Shown: positions 1 to 8,799 of the stretch, in pieces | Position numbering within the stretch: position 1 is the stretch's first letter | Layout of the letters: every line of letters starts with the position of its first letter | DNA from: JAJFUG01 sp964473155 | GTDB taxonomy: Bacteria; Gemmatimonadota; Glassbacteria; GWA2-58-10 | Direction: 5' to 3' | Assembly: GCA_964473155.1 (NCBI GenBank) | Contig: CAYYNT010000021.1 | Location: forward strand, 1-61,385 | Length of the DNA: 61,385 nt | The notes under the pieces: generated by a model | Databases searched by the model: none | What the model was told of the DNA's origin: nothing | Seen by the model: the letters and a program-made list of their open reading frames with translations, nothing else | Program-made: the position numbers and the translations under genes

Positions 1-35
1 CAAATACTCCCAAATCAAACCTCTTTTGGTCCGTT

Positions 36-64
36 TTGATTAGGGATTACCTTTTATTTTATGT
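36..64 (+). promoter_or_regulatory. Candidate sigma-70 promoter upstream of rny
   Basis: TTGATT at 36-41 and TTATGT at 59-64 are separated by 17 nt, which would start transcription near position 71 and give a leader of about 85 nt. The region is much more AT-rich than the genes. This is a pattern match only. Confidence 0.35.
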
Positions 65-100
65 TTTCAGTTGAATGAAAGGGCAGTTCAGATTATTTCC

Positions 101-116
101 ATCCACGCGAGTGGAT
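101..116 (+). other. Leader hairpin with GNRA-type tetraloop
   Basis: ATCCAC (101-106) and GTGGAT (111-116) pair perfectly around a GCGA loop. It lies in the predicted rny leader, about 40 nt before the start codon. It has no T-run, so it is not a terminator. It could be an RNA stability or regulatory element; function unknown. Confidence 0.35.
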
Positions 117-157
117 AATTAATAGATCACCTAAACGCATGTATTACTGGAGAATTG

Positions 158-1732
158 ATGTCAACTTTACCCAATATCATTGTTACTGCTCTGGGACTGC
201 TGGTGCTGCTTGCGGCGATGTTCCTGCTGGGTTACTGGATCAGCCGGCGCATTGCACAGGGCAAACTGCAGGATGCCGAATCGCTGTCCAAAAAAGTCGT
301 GGCCGATGCCGAGAAGGAAGCCGAGAATATCCGCAAATCGGCCGTGATCGAGAGCAAGGAAAAGTATTACCAGGCGAAAGTGGATTTCGAGAAGGAAACC
401 GAGGGACGGCGCAAGGATCTGGAGCGTGTTCAGCATGCGTTGCAGGAACGCGAGATCAACCTGGACAAGAAGCTGGAGATAGTCGAGAAAAAAGAGCGCG
501 ATGTCGCCAAGATGACCGATGAGCTGGCAGTCCGGGAAAAAGTGGTCAAGAGCAAGGACGACAAGCTGACGCAGTTGATCGCCGAGCAGAACCAGCGCCT
601 GGAGCGGATCGCCGGATTGAGCGCCGAGGAAGCCAAGCGCGAGCTGATCGAGAACCTGAAAGAGGAGGCCCGCGTGGAGGCCTCCCAGTACGTCAAGGAC
701 ATCAAGGAACAGGCCAAGCGCGATGCCGAGAAGGAAGCCAAGAAAATCATCACTCTGGCAATTCAGCGCTGTGCCGCCGACCATGTGGTGGAATCCACCG
801 TCTCGGTGGTCAACCTGCCCAACGATGAGATGAAAGGCCGGATCATCGGGCGTGAGGGGCGCAATATCCGCTCGTTTGAAATGGCCACCGGAATCGATGT
901 CATTATCGACGATACTCCCGAGGCGGTTATTCTTTCCGGTTTCAGCCCGATCCGCCGCGAGGTGGGCCGTCTGGCCATGGAGCGCCTGATCCAGGACGGG
1001 CGGATACATCCCGGACGCATCGAAGACGTGGTGGAGAAGTGCCGCAAGGAAGTTGAGGAAAAGATACAGCAGGCCGCCGAGGAGGCGCTGTACGAGACCG
1101 GCGTGCATGGGATCCATCCCGAGCTGGTTTCCCTGCTCGGGCGGCTCAAGTTCCGCACCAGTTATGGGCAGAATAACCTTCTGCACGCCAAGGAAGTCGC
1201 CACCCTCTGCGGCATCATGGCCGCCGAACTGGGCCTGGATATCGCCATGTCCAAGCGAGCCGGCCTGTTGCACGATATCGGCAAGGCGGTGGACCATGAG
1301 GCCGAGGGCACGCACACTCAGATCGGCGTGGAGCTCTGCCGCAAATACGGTGAGCCGGAAGAGGTGATAAACGCCGTGGCCAGCCATCACAACGATGTCG
1401 AGCAGACCTCGCTCATCTCGGTGCTCGTGCAGGCGGCGGATGCCCTTTCAGGGGCGCGTCCAGGCGCGCGGCGCGAAACGCTCGAAACCTACATCAAACG
1501 TCTCGAAAAGCTGGAAAGGATCGCCGACGGGTTCAAGGGCGTGCAGAAAGCCTATGCCATCCAGGCCGGCCGCGAGATTCGGATTATGGTTCAGCCGGAT
1601 GAAGTCGAGGACAGCTACGGCGAAATACTGGCCAGCGAAATCGCGCGTAAGATCGAAAAAGAGCTCGAATATCCCGGACAGATCAAGGTGGTGGTCATCC
1701 GCGAAACACGCGCCGTAAACTACGCCAAGTAA
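158..1732 (+). CDS. rny: Ribonuclease Y
   Basis: Membrane-anchored endoribonuclease that starts bulk mRNA decay. The protein (524 aa, normal for the family) has an N-terminal membrane helix at about residues 5-27, then a long charged coiled coil rich in Glu and Lys. A KH domain follows with GRIIGREGRNIRSFE, and then an HD phosphohydrolase domain with LLHDIGKAVDHE. I chose the ATG at 158, preceded by GGAG at 149-152; a TTG lies one codon upstream at 155. It is the first gene of a long plus-strand run and is followed 22 nt later by ymdB, a pairing seen in many bacteria. Identification is secure. Confidence 0.97.
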   Translation: MSTLPNIIVTALGLLVLLAAMFLLGYWISRRIAQGKLQDAESLSKKVVADAEKEAENIRKSAVIESKEKYYQAKVDFEKETEGRRKDLERVQHALQEREINLDKKLEIVEKKERDVAKMTDELAVREKVVKSKDDKLTQLIAEQNQRLERIAGLSAEEAKRELIENLKEEARVEASQYVKDIKEQAKRDAEKEAKKIITLAIQRCAADHVVESTVSVVNLPNDEMKGRIIGREGRNIRSFEMATGIDVIIDDTPEAVILSGFSPIRREVGRLAMERLIQDGRIHPGRIEDVVEKCRKEVEEKIQQAAEEALYETGVHGIHPELVSLLGRLKFRTSYGQNNLLHAKEVATLCGIMAAELGLDIAMSKRAGLLHDIGKAVDHEAEGTHTQIGVELCRKYGEPEEVINAVASHHNDVEQTSLISVLVQAADALSGARPGARRETLETYIKRLEKLERIADGFKGVQKAYAIQAGREIRIMVQPDEVEDSYGEILASEIARKIEKELEYPGQIKVVVIRETRAVNYAK

Positions 1733-1754
1733 CAGAAAGACAAGGGGTGCTCTT

Positions 1755-2555
1755 TTGCAGATATTGTTCATTGCCGACATTGTCGGCGGTCCGGGACGCA
1801 AGGTTGTCGCTTCGCTCCTGCCGCACCTGTTGAAAAAGTATAAGGTGGATTTCTGTATCGCCAACGGTGAAAACGCCGCCGGGGGTTTCGGTCTGACCCT
1901 GGAGATAGCGGACGAGCTTTTCGCTCTGGGCGTGGATATTATCACCACTGGCAACCATATCTGGGACCGGAAGGATATGCTGCCCGACCTGGACCGTCAG
2001 CCCGATATTCTTCGCCCGTTCAACTATCCGCCCGGAAATCCCGGTCGCGGGGTGGCGGTGAAGAAAGCCCGTAACGGGCTTCCTGTGGCGGTTATCAATC
2101 TGCAGGGCCGGGTGTTCATGAAAGAAATTGACTGCCCGTTCCGCACGATATCCACGACGCTGGATGGATTGAAGAATGAGACGAACCTGGTGATAATCGA
2201 TTTCCACGCCGAGGCCTCGGCCGAGAAAGTCGCGCTGGGCTGGCACCTGGATGGCCGGGTGAGCGCCGTGCTTGGCACGCATACGCACGTGCAGACAGCG
2301 GATGAGCGGGTTCTGCCGGGTGGTACGGCCTATATCACGGATGCCGGGATGAGCGGCTCGATCGATGGGGTGATCGGGATCAAGAAGGAGCTGGCGATCA
2401 AGCGCTTTCTTCTTCAGACGCCCAACCGCTTCCAGCCCGCTGACACCAACCTGGTGCTGATGGGCGTGCTGGTGACTTTGGATACTCAGAACGGCAAAGC
2501 AAAAAAAATAGAGCGTTTGCAGATTCCGCAGGCCGCTGTGCTTGCCATGACTTGA
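1755..2555 (+). CDS. ymdB: YmdB-family metallophosphoesterase
   Basis: Member of the TIGR00282/YmdB family of binuclear-metal phosphodiesterases; Bacillus YmdB hydrolyses 2',3'-cyclic nucleotides in vitro and influences biofilm fate. The 266-residue product begins MQILFIADIVGGPGR and contains the metal-ligand segments NGENAAGG and TTGNHIWDRKD, followed later by GTHTHVQTAD. The start is a TTG at 1755 preceded by AGGGG, which places the conserved first beta strand directly at the N-terminus. It follows rny closely, and the rny-ymdB pairing suggests a joint role in RNA turnover. Its physiological substrate here cannot be read from sequence. Confidence 0.92.
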   Translation: MQILFIADIVGGPGRKVVASLLPHLLKKYKVDFCIANGENAAGGFGLTLEIADELFALGVDIITTGNHIWDRKDMLPDLDRQPDILRPFNYPPGNPGRGVAVKKARNGLPVAVINLQGRVFMKEIDCPFRTISTTLDGLKNETNLVIIDFHAEASAEKVALGWHLDGRVSAVLGTHTHVQTADERVLPGGTAYITDAGMSGSIDGVIGIKKELAIKRFLLQTPNRFQPADTNLVLMGVLVTLDTQNGKAKKIERLQIPQAAVLAMT

Positions 2556-2625
2556 CGTCTCTGGCCCTCGCACCGTGCCGCCTGAAAAATAAGACGCAAT
2601 CCGTTCCATACGGGAGGACCGCCTG

Positions 2626-3516
2626 ATGTCTGCCACCTTGATCGACGGCAAGGAGATAGCGGGTCAGATACGTACTGAGTTGGAGAACCGGATGCAGGCG
2701 CTCAGGGATAAGGGCGTGTGTCCGGGACTGGCCGTGATCCTGGTGGGCGACAATCCTGCCAGCCATTCATATGTGGGAATGAAAGAAAAAAAATGCGTTG
2801 AACTGGGCCTCTATTCGGAGACGGTTCGCCTGGAGGCCTCGGTCACCCGCGAGGCCCTGCTCGGCCAGGTGGCGCGTCTCAACGCCGATCCGCGTATCCA
2901 CGGTATCCTGGTTCAGTTGCCCCTGCCGAAGCATATCGATGAAGACGAGATAATAATGGCGGTAAGCCCGGACAAGGATGTGGACGGTTTCCATCCGGTC
3001 AGCGTCGGGCGGCTCGTTATCGGCCTGGAGGGCTTCCGTCCCTGCACCCCCGCCGGTATCCAGGAGCTGCTGGTTCGCAGCGGTGTGCAGCTTCGCGGCA
3101 AACACGTGGTGGTGGTGGGGCGCAGCAACATCGTGGGCAAGCCGGTGGCTAACATACTGCTGCAGAAAGCCGAGGGCGCGGACGCCACCGTGACCGTGGC
3201 CCACAGCCGCACGGCGGACCTGCCAGGAATGGTGCGCACCGCGGATGTCCTGATCGCCGCGATCGGACAGCCCGAGATGATTCGCGGCGACTGGCTCAAG
3301 CCCGGAGCTGTCGTTATCGATGTCGGCTCCAACCGTATCGAAGACCCGTCCAATCCACGGGGTTATCGCTGGGCCGGGGACGTGCATTTCGAGAGCGCGC
3401 GGGAGGTTGCCTCGCTCATCACGCCAGTCCCGGGCGGGGTTGGTCCTATGACCATAATCATGCTCATGGCCAATACTGTGCGCTCGGCGGAGCTGTCCCT
3501 GAACCGGAAAGCGTAA
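2626..3516 (+). CDS. folD: Bifunctional methylenetetrahydrofolate dehydrogenase / methenyltetrahydrofolate cyclohydrolase
   Basis: FolD interconverts 5,10-methylene- and 10-formyl-tetrahydrofolate in the cytoplasm, supplying one-carbon units. The 296-residue protein has the catalytic SYVGMKEKKCVELG segment, VQLPLPKHID, the Rossmann segment VVVVGRSNIVGKPVA and the C-terminal TPVPGGVGPMT motif. Length is typical. The ATG at 2626 is preceded by GGGAGG. The xseA start codon lies 4 nt beyond the folD stop, so the two are almost certainly cotranscribed. Confidence 0.96.
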   Translation: MSATLIDGKEIAGQIRTELENRMQALRDKGVCPGLAVILVGDNPASHSYVGMKEKKCVELGLYSETVRLEASVTREALLGQVARLNADPRIHGILVQLPLPKHIDEDEIIMAVSPDKDVDGFHPVSVGRLVIGLEGFRPCTPAGIQELLVRSGVQLRGKHVVVVGRSNIVGKPVANILLQKAEGADATVTVAHSRTADLPGMVRTADVLIAAIGQPEMIRGDWLKPGAVVIDVGSNRIEDPSNPRGYRWAGDVHFESAREVASLITPVPGGVGPMTIIMLMANTVRSAELSLNRKA

Positions 3517-3520
3517 GCGC

Positions 3521-4750
3521 TTGGACCTCCACGTATATACTGTCAGCGAACTGACCCGCGAACTCAAGGAACTGATCGAGGGGTCTTTCCCCCCGGTCTG
3601 GGTCGAGGGCGAGATAAGCAATTTTGTGCATCACGGTTCCGGACACATGTATTTTTCGCTCAAGGATTCAGGCGCGGCCCTTCGGACGGTGTTTTTCCGG
3701 CAGTACAACCAGTCCCTGACGTTCCGTCCCGGGAACGGCATCAAAGTGATGGCCCGCGGGCTGCTCTCGGTTTACGAGCCCAGCGGCCAGTACCAGCTTG
3801 TAGTCAGTGAGTTGCGTCCCTCCGGAATGGGGCCGCTGCAACTGGCTTTCGAGCAGCTCAAGGCGAAGCTTCAGGCCGAGGGCCTGTTCGATGAGGCCCG
3901 TAAACGTCCCCTGCCACAGTTCCCGGCTTGCGTGGGAGTGGTGACCTCACCCACCGGAGCGGCTGTCAGGGATATTATCAATGTGCTCCAGCGCCGCTGC
4001 CCCAGCGTGCGGATAGTGCTTTGCCCGGTCAAGGTGCAGGGCGAGGGCGCGGCGGCTGAGATCGCGGCGGGGATACGCGCATTCGGCGCCTGGGGGGGCG
4101 CGGATGTGATTATTGCCGGGCGCGGCGGCGGCTCGGCCGAGGACCTCTGGGCCTTTAACGAGGAAGCGGTCGCCCGCGCGATATATGCCAGCCCCGTGCC
4201 GGTGATCAGCGCCGTTGGACACCAGACCGATTTCACGATCGCCGATTTTGTCGCCGACCTTCGAGCTCCCACTCCATCAGCCGCGGCTGAGTTCGCCGTA
4301 CCGGTGGCTCTGGAACTGGAAGCCGACCTTGCCGCCCTGTGCCGAAGGCTTGTGCGTTCGGGGACCGCGCTGACAGCGAACGCCGGGCAACGCCTGGACG
4401 AAATCGAGCGCGCGCTTGCTCCCGTGCATCTCTCAGCGCGGCTGCGTTCATACAGGGAGCGCGGCGATGCGCAGGCTGTCCGTCTCCGCCTGGCTGTTCA
4501 GCGCAGACTGGAATCGGGGCGCGCGGAATGGTCCCTGTTGCGGGAGCGCCTGAGCGCGCTCAATCCGGCGGCCGTGCTGGGACGGGGCTATTCAGTGGTC
4601 CGTACTCCTGAGGGGCGGATCGTGCGGGACGCCGCGACTGTGGCAGTGGGGGACAGGCTTTCTGTGCTTCTGGCCCGCGGAGGCCTGGATTGCCGGGTGG
4701 AGAATGTGGATACGGGTGGTGAAGCAGGATTGCCCGGCAGGATCGATTGA
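3521..4750 (+). CDS. xseA: Exodeoxyribonuclease VII large subunit
   Basis: Catalytic subunit of exonuclease VII, which degrades single-stranded DNA from both ends. The 409-residue protein starts with the OB-fold domain (VWVEGEISNF and SGHMYFSLKD), continues into the catalytic domain with VGVVTSPTGAAVRDI and GRGGGSAEDLWAFN, and then a helical region (about residues 260-340) that holds the small subunits. The start is TTG at 3521, because the conserved LHVYTVSELTRELK begins immediately after it. xseB follows 39 nt downstream, giving both subunits in order. Confidence 0.96.
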   Translation: MDLHVYTVSELTRELKELIEGSFPPVWVEGEISNFVHHGSGHMYFSLKDSGAALRTVFFRQYNQSLTFRPGNGIKVMARGLLSVYEPSGQYQLVVSELRPSGMGPLQLAFEQLKAKLQAEGLFDEARKRPLPQFPACVGVVTSPTGAAVRDIINVLQRRCPSVRIVLCPVKVQGEGAAAEIAAGIRAFGAWGGADVIIAGRGGGSAEDLWAFNEEAVARAIYASPVPVISAVGHQTDFTIADFVADLRAPTPSAAAEFAVPVALELEADLAALCRRLVRSGTALTANAGQRLDEIERALAPVHLSARLRSYRERGDAQAVRLRLAVQRRLESGRAEWSLLRERLSALNPAAVLGRGYSVVRTPEGRIVRDAATVAVGDRLSVLLARGGLDCRVENVDTGGEAGLPGRID

Positions 4751-4789
4751 GCCGCTGAAAGTCCAGTTACAAGGTCAAGGGAGTCACCG

Positions 4790-5017
4790 ATGGCAAAGAA
4801 AGAAGAAAAAAGTTTTGAACAGCTCTGCCGGAGCCTGGAAGAGATAGTAGGCCGCCTCGAGGATGAGCAGTTGCCGCTGGAGGATGCCATCCGTCTGTTC
4901 AACGAGGGAGTGGAGGCGGCGCTGGAGGCGCGAAAACGCCTTCAGGCTTCGGAGGAGAAAGTGCAGAAACTGGTTCAGACGCTCGAGGGACGGTTTGAGC
5001 TGAAAGACCTCGAATGA
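4790..5017 (+). CDS. xseB: Exodeoxyribonuclease VII small subunit
   Basis: A 75-residue helical protein that binds XseA in several copies. FEQLCRSLEEIVGRLEDEQL followed by LEDAIRLFNEG is the family signature. A clear GGGAG lies 6 nt before the ATG. Its stop codon overlaps the start of the next gene in an ATGA, so the isoprenoid synthase is translationally coupled to it. That arrangement (xseA-xseB-ispA-dxs) is widely conserved in bacteria. Confidence 0.95.
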   Translation: MAKKEEKSFEQLCRSLEEIVGRLEDEQLPLEDAIRLFNEGVEAALEARKRLQASEEKVQKLVQTLEGRFELKDLE

Positions 5018-5919
5018 GCGGGGCTGCTGAATTGGACATCCGGGAATACCTCAGGAACGAAAAGGATCGGATCGACCGGGTTCTGGCCGAGCTTGCACCC
5101 CCGGGGCAGAGCGGGCTGCACGAGGCCATGGCCTACAGCCTGGCGGCCGGAGGCAAGCGTCTGCGTCCGATCCTCGCGGTTAGCGCTTTCCGCGCCTGCG
5201 GTGGAGTGGAGAGCGATGGTCTGTACCGAGCCGTCTGCGCGCTGGAACTGATCCACACCTACACCCTGATCCACGATGATCTGCCGGTGATGGACAATGA
5301 CGATTTCAGGCGCGGCCTGCCTACCTGCCACCGCCGTTTCGGGGAGCGGCGCGCAGTCCTTGCCGGATCGGGACTGCTGCTGCTGGCGTTCGAGGTGCTG
5401 GCCCGCTCGGCAACCGGGATGGGTCTGGAAAGTGAGATCGTCTCGCGGGCGGTGGCCTCCGTGGCTGAGGCCGTGGGCGGGGGCGGAGTGATCGGCGGGC
5501 AGGTGGTGGACCTGGAAAGCGAAGGTCATAAGGTGGACCGCGACACGCTCGGATATATCCACACCCATAAAACCGGCGCGCTGATCCGGGTTTCGTGCAC
5601 CCTGGGCGCTTTGCTCGCCCGTGCGGACCGTGACCGTCTGGCTGCGCTGGCCGCCTATGGAGAGGACATCGGTCTGGCTTTCCAGATCGTGGATGACCTT
5701 CTGGACATAGAGGGAGATTTCGCCCTTCTGGGTAAAACGACAGGCGCGGATCAGGCCCGCGGCAAGGCGACGTTCCCTGTCCTTTACGGTCTGGAAGAGA
5801 GCCGCCGCATGGCCGCGGAGTCCGTGGAGAGGGCCTGCGGCGTTTTAAAAGCCACGGATACCGGCCGCGACGGAATCCTGAGCGCTCTGGCCGGTTTCAT
5901 TCTCGACCGGAAGGCCTGA
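5014..5919 (+). CDS. ispA: Polyprenyl (farnesyl/geranylgeranyl) diphosphate synthase
   Basis: All-trans short-chain prenyl diphosphate synthase, condensing IPP with allylic diphosphates. The 301-residue protein has the first aspartate-rich motif HDDLPVMDNDDFRRG (Asp88, Asp89 and Asp94) and the second, FQIVDDLLD. A GKRLRP segment (residues 47-52) binds IPP. The segment usually read as GDALL is GSGLL here (Gly118-Ser119), a small departure outside the catalytic aspartates. Chain length cannot be fixed by eye. It overlaps xseB by 4 nt and lies upstream of dxs, placing two isoprenoid enzymes together. Confidence 0.92.
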   Translation: MSGAAELDIREYLRNEKDRIDRVLAELAPPGQSGLHEAMAYSLAAGGKRLRPILAVSAFRACGGVESDGLYRAVCALELIHTYTLIHDDLPVMDNDDFRRGLPTCHRRFGERRAVLAGSGLLLLAFEVLARSATGMGLESEIVSRAVASVAEAVGGGGVIGGQVVDLESEGHKVDRDTLGYIHTHKTGALIRVSCTLGALLARADRDRLAALAAYGEDIGLAFQIVDDLLDIEGDFALLGKTTGADQARGKATFPVLYGLEESRRMAAESVERACGVLKATDTGRDGILSALAGFILDRKA

Positions 5920-6032
5920 AAAAAAGAAAAAGAAAAATTTGCAGAACTTCAGTCAAAGATTAAATTTATACATGTATTTATGCCCATTGCCGCACAAGAT
6001 GCGCCCAGTATTGGACAATCGAGGGTCTGACC

Positions 6033-7946
6033 TTGAAACCCGGAACTGAGGAAATTCTCGAAAAAATCAGCAGCCCTCGCGATATCCAGGGCCTGGATGT
6101 TCCCGGCCTTGAAAAGCTGTGCGACTGCCTGCGCGACTATATCATCTCGGTGGTCAGCGACTCCGGCGGGCACCTGGCCCCGAACCTCGGCGCGGTGGAA
6201 CTGACTGTCGCGCTGCATACGGTGTTCGAGTGCCCGAAAGACAAGATCATATTCGATGTCGGGCACCAGTGCTACGTTCATAAGCTGCTGACCGGCCGTC
6301 GTGAGGGTTTCAGAAAGCTGCGCCAGGAGGGGGGAGTGAGCGGGTTCCCCAACCCGAAGGAACACCCCTGCGACGCATTCGCCACCGGGCATGCCTCCAC
6401 CTCGATAAGCGCCGCGCTCGGCTACGCCTGCGCACGCGATCTGTCGGGCGGGGATTTCAAGGTGGTGGCGGTTATCGGCGATGGCGCGCTGACAGGAGGA
6501 CTCGCTTACGAGGGCCTCAACAATGCCGGAGGAATCGGCCGGGACCTGCTGGTCGTGCTCAACGACAACCAGATGTCCATTTCGCCGAATGTCGGCGCAT
6601 TCGCCCGTTACCTGAACGGACTGATACTCGACCCGCGCTATAACAAGCTCAAGAAAGAAATATGGGACCTGACCGAGAAAATCCCGGTGGGCCGCGATCA
6701 GGTGCGAGCTTTCGCCCATAAGCTGGAGGAATCGCTCAAGAACCTGTTCATCCCTGGAATGTGGTTCGAGGAAATGGGTTTCCGCTATATCGGGCCGATA
6801 GACGGGCACAACATGGAAGAACTGCTTCGCACCTTGAGGACAGTCAGGGAAATGCACGGTCCGGTGCTTCTGCATGTCCTGACCAAGAAAGGCAAGGGCT
6901 ACGAGCTTGCCGAGGAAAACCCGACCCGTTTCCATGGCACCGGGGCGTTCGATGCCGCCACCGGTGGGACGGTTGCGCCGAACGTGCCCAGCTATTCACA
7001 GCTTTTCGGAGAAGCCGCGGTCGAACTGGCCGGAGTGAATCCCCGCATTTTAGCCGTGACCGCGGCCATGCCGGACGGCACCGGGCTGGACCGTTTTCAG
7101 CGCGAATTGCCCCAGCGCTTTTTCGATGTCGGCATCGCCGAGGGTCATGCGGTCACTTTCGCCGGCGGGCTGGCCATGGTCGGGGCGCGTCCGCTGGTGG
7201 CTATATACAGCACTTTCATCCAGCGCGCTTTCGACCATGTCGTCATGGATGTCGCCCTTCAGGACCTGCCGGTCGTATTCGCGCTGGACCGGGCCGGGAT
7301 TGTGGGGGATGACGGGCCTACGCACAACGGGGTGTTCGACCTTTCGTTCATGAGCCTGGTGCCCAACATGATCGTCACCGCGCCCAAGGACGAGGTGGAA
7401 TTGCGCGACCTTCTCTACACCGCGTTCCGCCAGGACAAGGCCCCGTTCTCCATCCGCTATCCTCGCGGCAGCGGCCAGGGGATTATCCGTTCGCAGCGTT
7501 TCCGGGAGCTTGAGATAGGCTCCTGGGAGATGCTGGAGCAGGGCACGGATGTGGCCCTGCTGGCTGTGGGAACGCTGGTGCACCCGGCCCTCTGGGCGCG
7601 CAAGCTGCTGGCCCGCGACGGTATCAGCGCCGGAGTTTTCAACTGCCGTTTCGTCAAACCAATGGATGTCCGGATGCTGGAGCACGTTCTCTCGCACTAT
7701 GAAACTGTGGTGACTCTGGAGGAGAACGTGCTGCACGGCGGTTTCGGCTCCCAGGTGTCTCTGTACGCCGCCGGCCGGGAGAATCCCGCGGGGCGAATCC
7801 TGCACATGGGCATCCCGGATGAGTTCCTCAAGGTTGGAAAACGAAGCGTCCTGCTCGAAAGGCTGGGCCTCTGCCCGGCCGGCATACAGGCTTTCGTCAA
7901 AAAAGCCCTGGGTGTGCGAGTCAATGAACATAGCGTTAAAAGCTAA
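6033..7946 (+). CDS. dxs: 1-deoxy-D-xylulose-5-phosphate synthase
   Basis: First enzyme of the MEP isoprenoid pathway: a thiamine diphosphate-dependent condensation of pyruvate and glyceraldehyde 3-phosphate. The 637-residue protein has the substrate-site segment SDSGGHLAPNLGAVELT, the ThDP/Mg motif GDGALTGG with LNDNQMSIS, and the central-domain segment FDVGIAEGHAVTFAGG. I placed the start at TTG 6033, since no nearby ATG precedes the conserved N-terminus. The region between ispA and this gene (5920-6032) is AT-rich and has no clear terminator. The 3' end overlaps nadK by 23 nt in another frame. Confidence 0.95.
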   Translation: MKPGTEEILEKISSPRDIQGLDVPGLEKLCDCLRDYIISVVSDSGGHLAPNLGAVELTVALHTVFECPKDKIIFDVGHQCYVHKLLTGRREGFRKLRQEGGVSGFPNPKEHPCDAFATGHASTSISAALGYACARDLSGGDFKVVAVIGDGALTGGLAYEGLNNAGGIGRDLLVVLNDNQMSISPNVGAFARYLNGLILDPRYNKLKKEIWDLTEKIPVGRDQVRAFAHKLEESLKNLFIPGMWFEEMGFRYIGPIDGHNMEELLRTLRTVREMHGPVLLHVLTKKGKGYELAEENPTRFHGTGAFDAATGGTVAPNVPSYSQLFGEAAVELAGVNPRILAVTAAMPDGTGLDRFQRELPQRFFDVGIAEGHAVTFAGGLAMVGARPLVAIYSTFIQRAFDHVVMDVALQDLPVVFALDRAGIVGDDGPTHNGVFDLSFMSLVPNMIVTAPKDEVELRDLLYTAFRQDKAPFSIRYPRGSGQGIIRSQRFRELEIGSWEMLEQGTDVALLAVGTLVHPALWARKLLARDGISAGVFNCRFVKPMDVRMLEHVLSHYETVVTLEENVLHGGFGSQVSLYAAGRENPAGRILHMGIPDEFLKVGKRSVLLERLGLCPAGIQAFVKKALGVRVNEHSVKS

Positions 7947-8793
7947 CCTCTACCATCGGGACATCCGAAGCCCGCTGGGGATCTGTCTGGAGCGGCTGTT
8001 TTCCCGCGGAGTGAATGTCCGGGTGCATGCCGACCTTCTGCCTTTCATACCGGACAAGTCCCGCGTGGGGCTGATCGAGGGTGAGGGCCTCCCGGATGGG
8101 CTTGATATGCTGATCGCCCTGGGCGGCGACGGCACCGTGCTGGGGGCGGCCCGTTGCGCGGGTGAGAGCCAGATACCGATTTTCGCCGTGAACCTCGGCA
8201 ATTTCGGGTTCCTTACCACCTGCTCGTTCGGCGAGTTTGAAGACTGTCTGGACCGTGTTCTGGCCGGAGACTACAAAGTCGAGGACCGCATGGTGCTCAA
8301 GGCCAGGATTGTCCATGCGGACGGAAGCGAGCAGTGCTACCACGCCCTTAACGATTTCGTTCTGCATAAGGGCGGACGGGCGCGCCCGATAGTGCTCAAC
8401 ATCCAGGCCGGAGGCGACCAGGTGGGTTTCTTCCCGGCGGATGGAGTTATCGTCTCGACCCCCACCGGCAGCACGGCCTACTCGCTCTCGGCCGGCGGCC
8501 CGATCATTTTCCCCTCCATGGACGCCGTGGCGATCACTCCGATATGCGCCCACTCACTGGCGGTGCGGCCCCTGGTGGTCCCCTCGGATATCCCGATAAC
8601 TCTCACCGAACTGTCCTCGCACCAGGAGGTGCTTCTGACAGTGGACGGGCAGATGAGCAGCCGGATAATCGAGGAGGATGTCATCCACGTGCGGCGCGCC
8701 TCCCATGTCACACGAATGGTCAAGCCCTTCGATGGATCATTCTTCTCCCGTCTGCGCGGCAAGCTTAAATGGGGCGAACGGGAAAGGACCTGA
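7924..8793 (+). CDS. nadK: NAD kinase
   Basis: Phosphorylates NAD to NADP using ATP or polyphosphate. The 289-residue protein has the GGDG motif in IALGGDGTVLGAA (residues 67-70), then NLGNFGFLTT and DGVIVSTPTGSTAYSLSAGGP. The reading frame is open further upstream, but the ATG at 7924 inside the end of dxs gives the usual N-terminus (MNIALKANLYHRD). The 23-nt overlap implies coupling to dxs. NADPH supply fits a role alongside the MEP pathway, although that link is only contextual. Confidence 0.95.
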   Translation: MNIALKANLYHRDIRSPLGICLERLFSRGVNVRVHADLLPFIPDKSRVGLIEGEGLPDGLDMLIALGGDGTVLGAARCAGESQIPIFAVNLGNFGFLTTCSFGEFEDCLDRVLAGDYKVEDRMVLKARIVHADGSEQCYHALNDFVLHKGGRARPIVLNIQAGGDQVGFFPADGVIVSTPTGSTAYSLSAGGPIIFPSMDAVAITPICAHSLAVRPLVVPSDIPITLTELSSHQEVLLTVDGQMSSRIIEEDVIHVRRASHVTRMVKPFDGSFFSRLRGKLKWGERERT

Positions 8794-8799
8794 CTGTTT

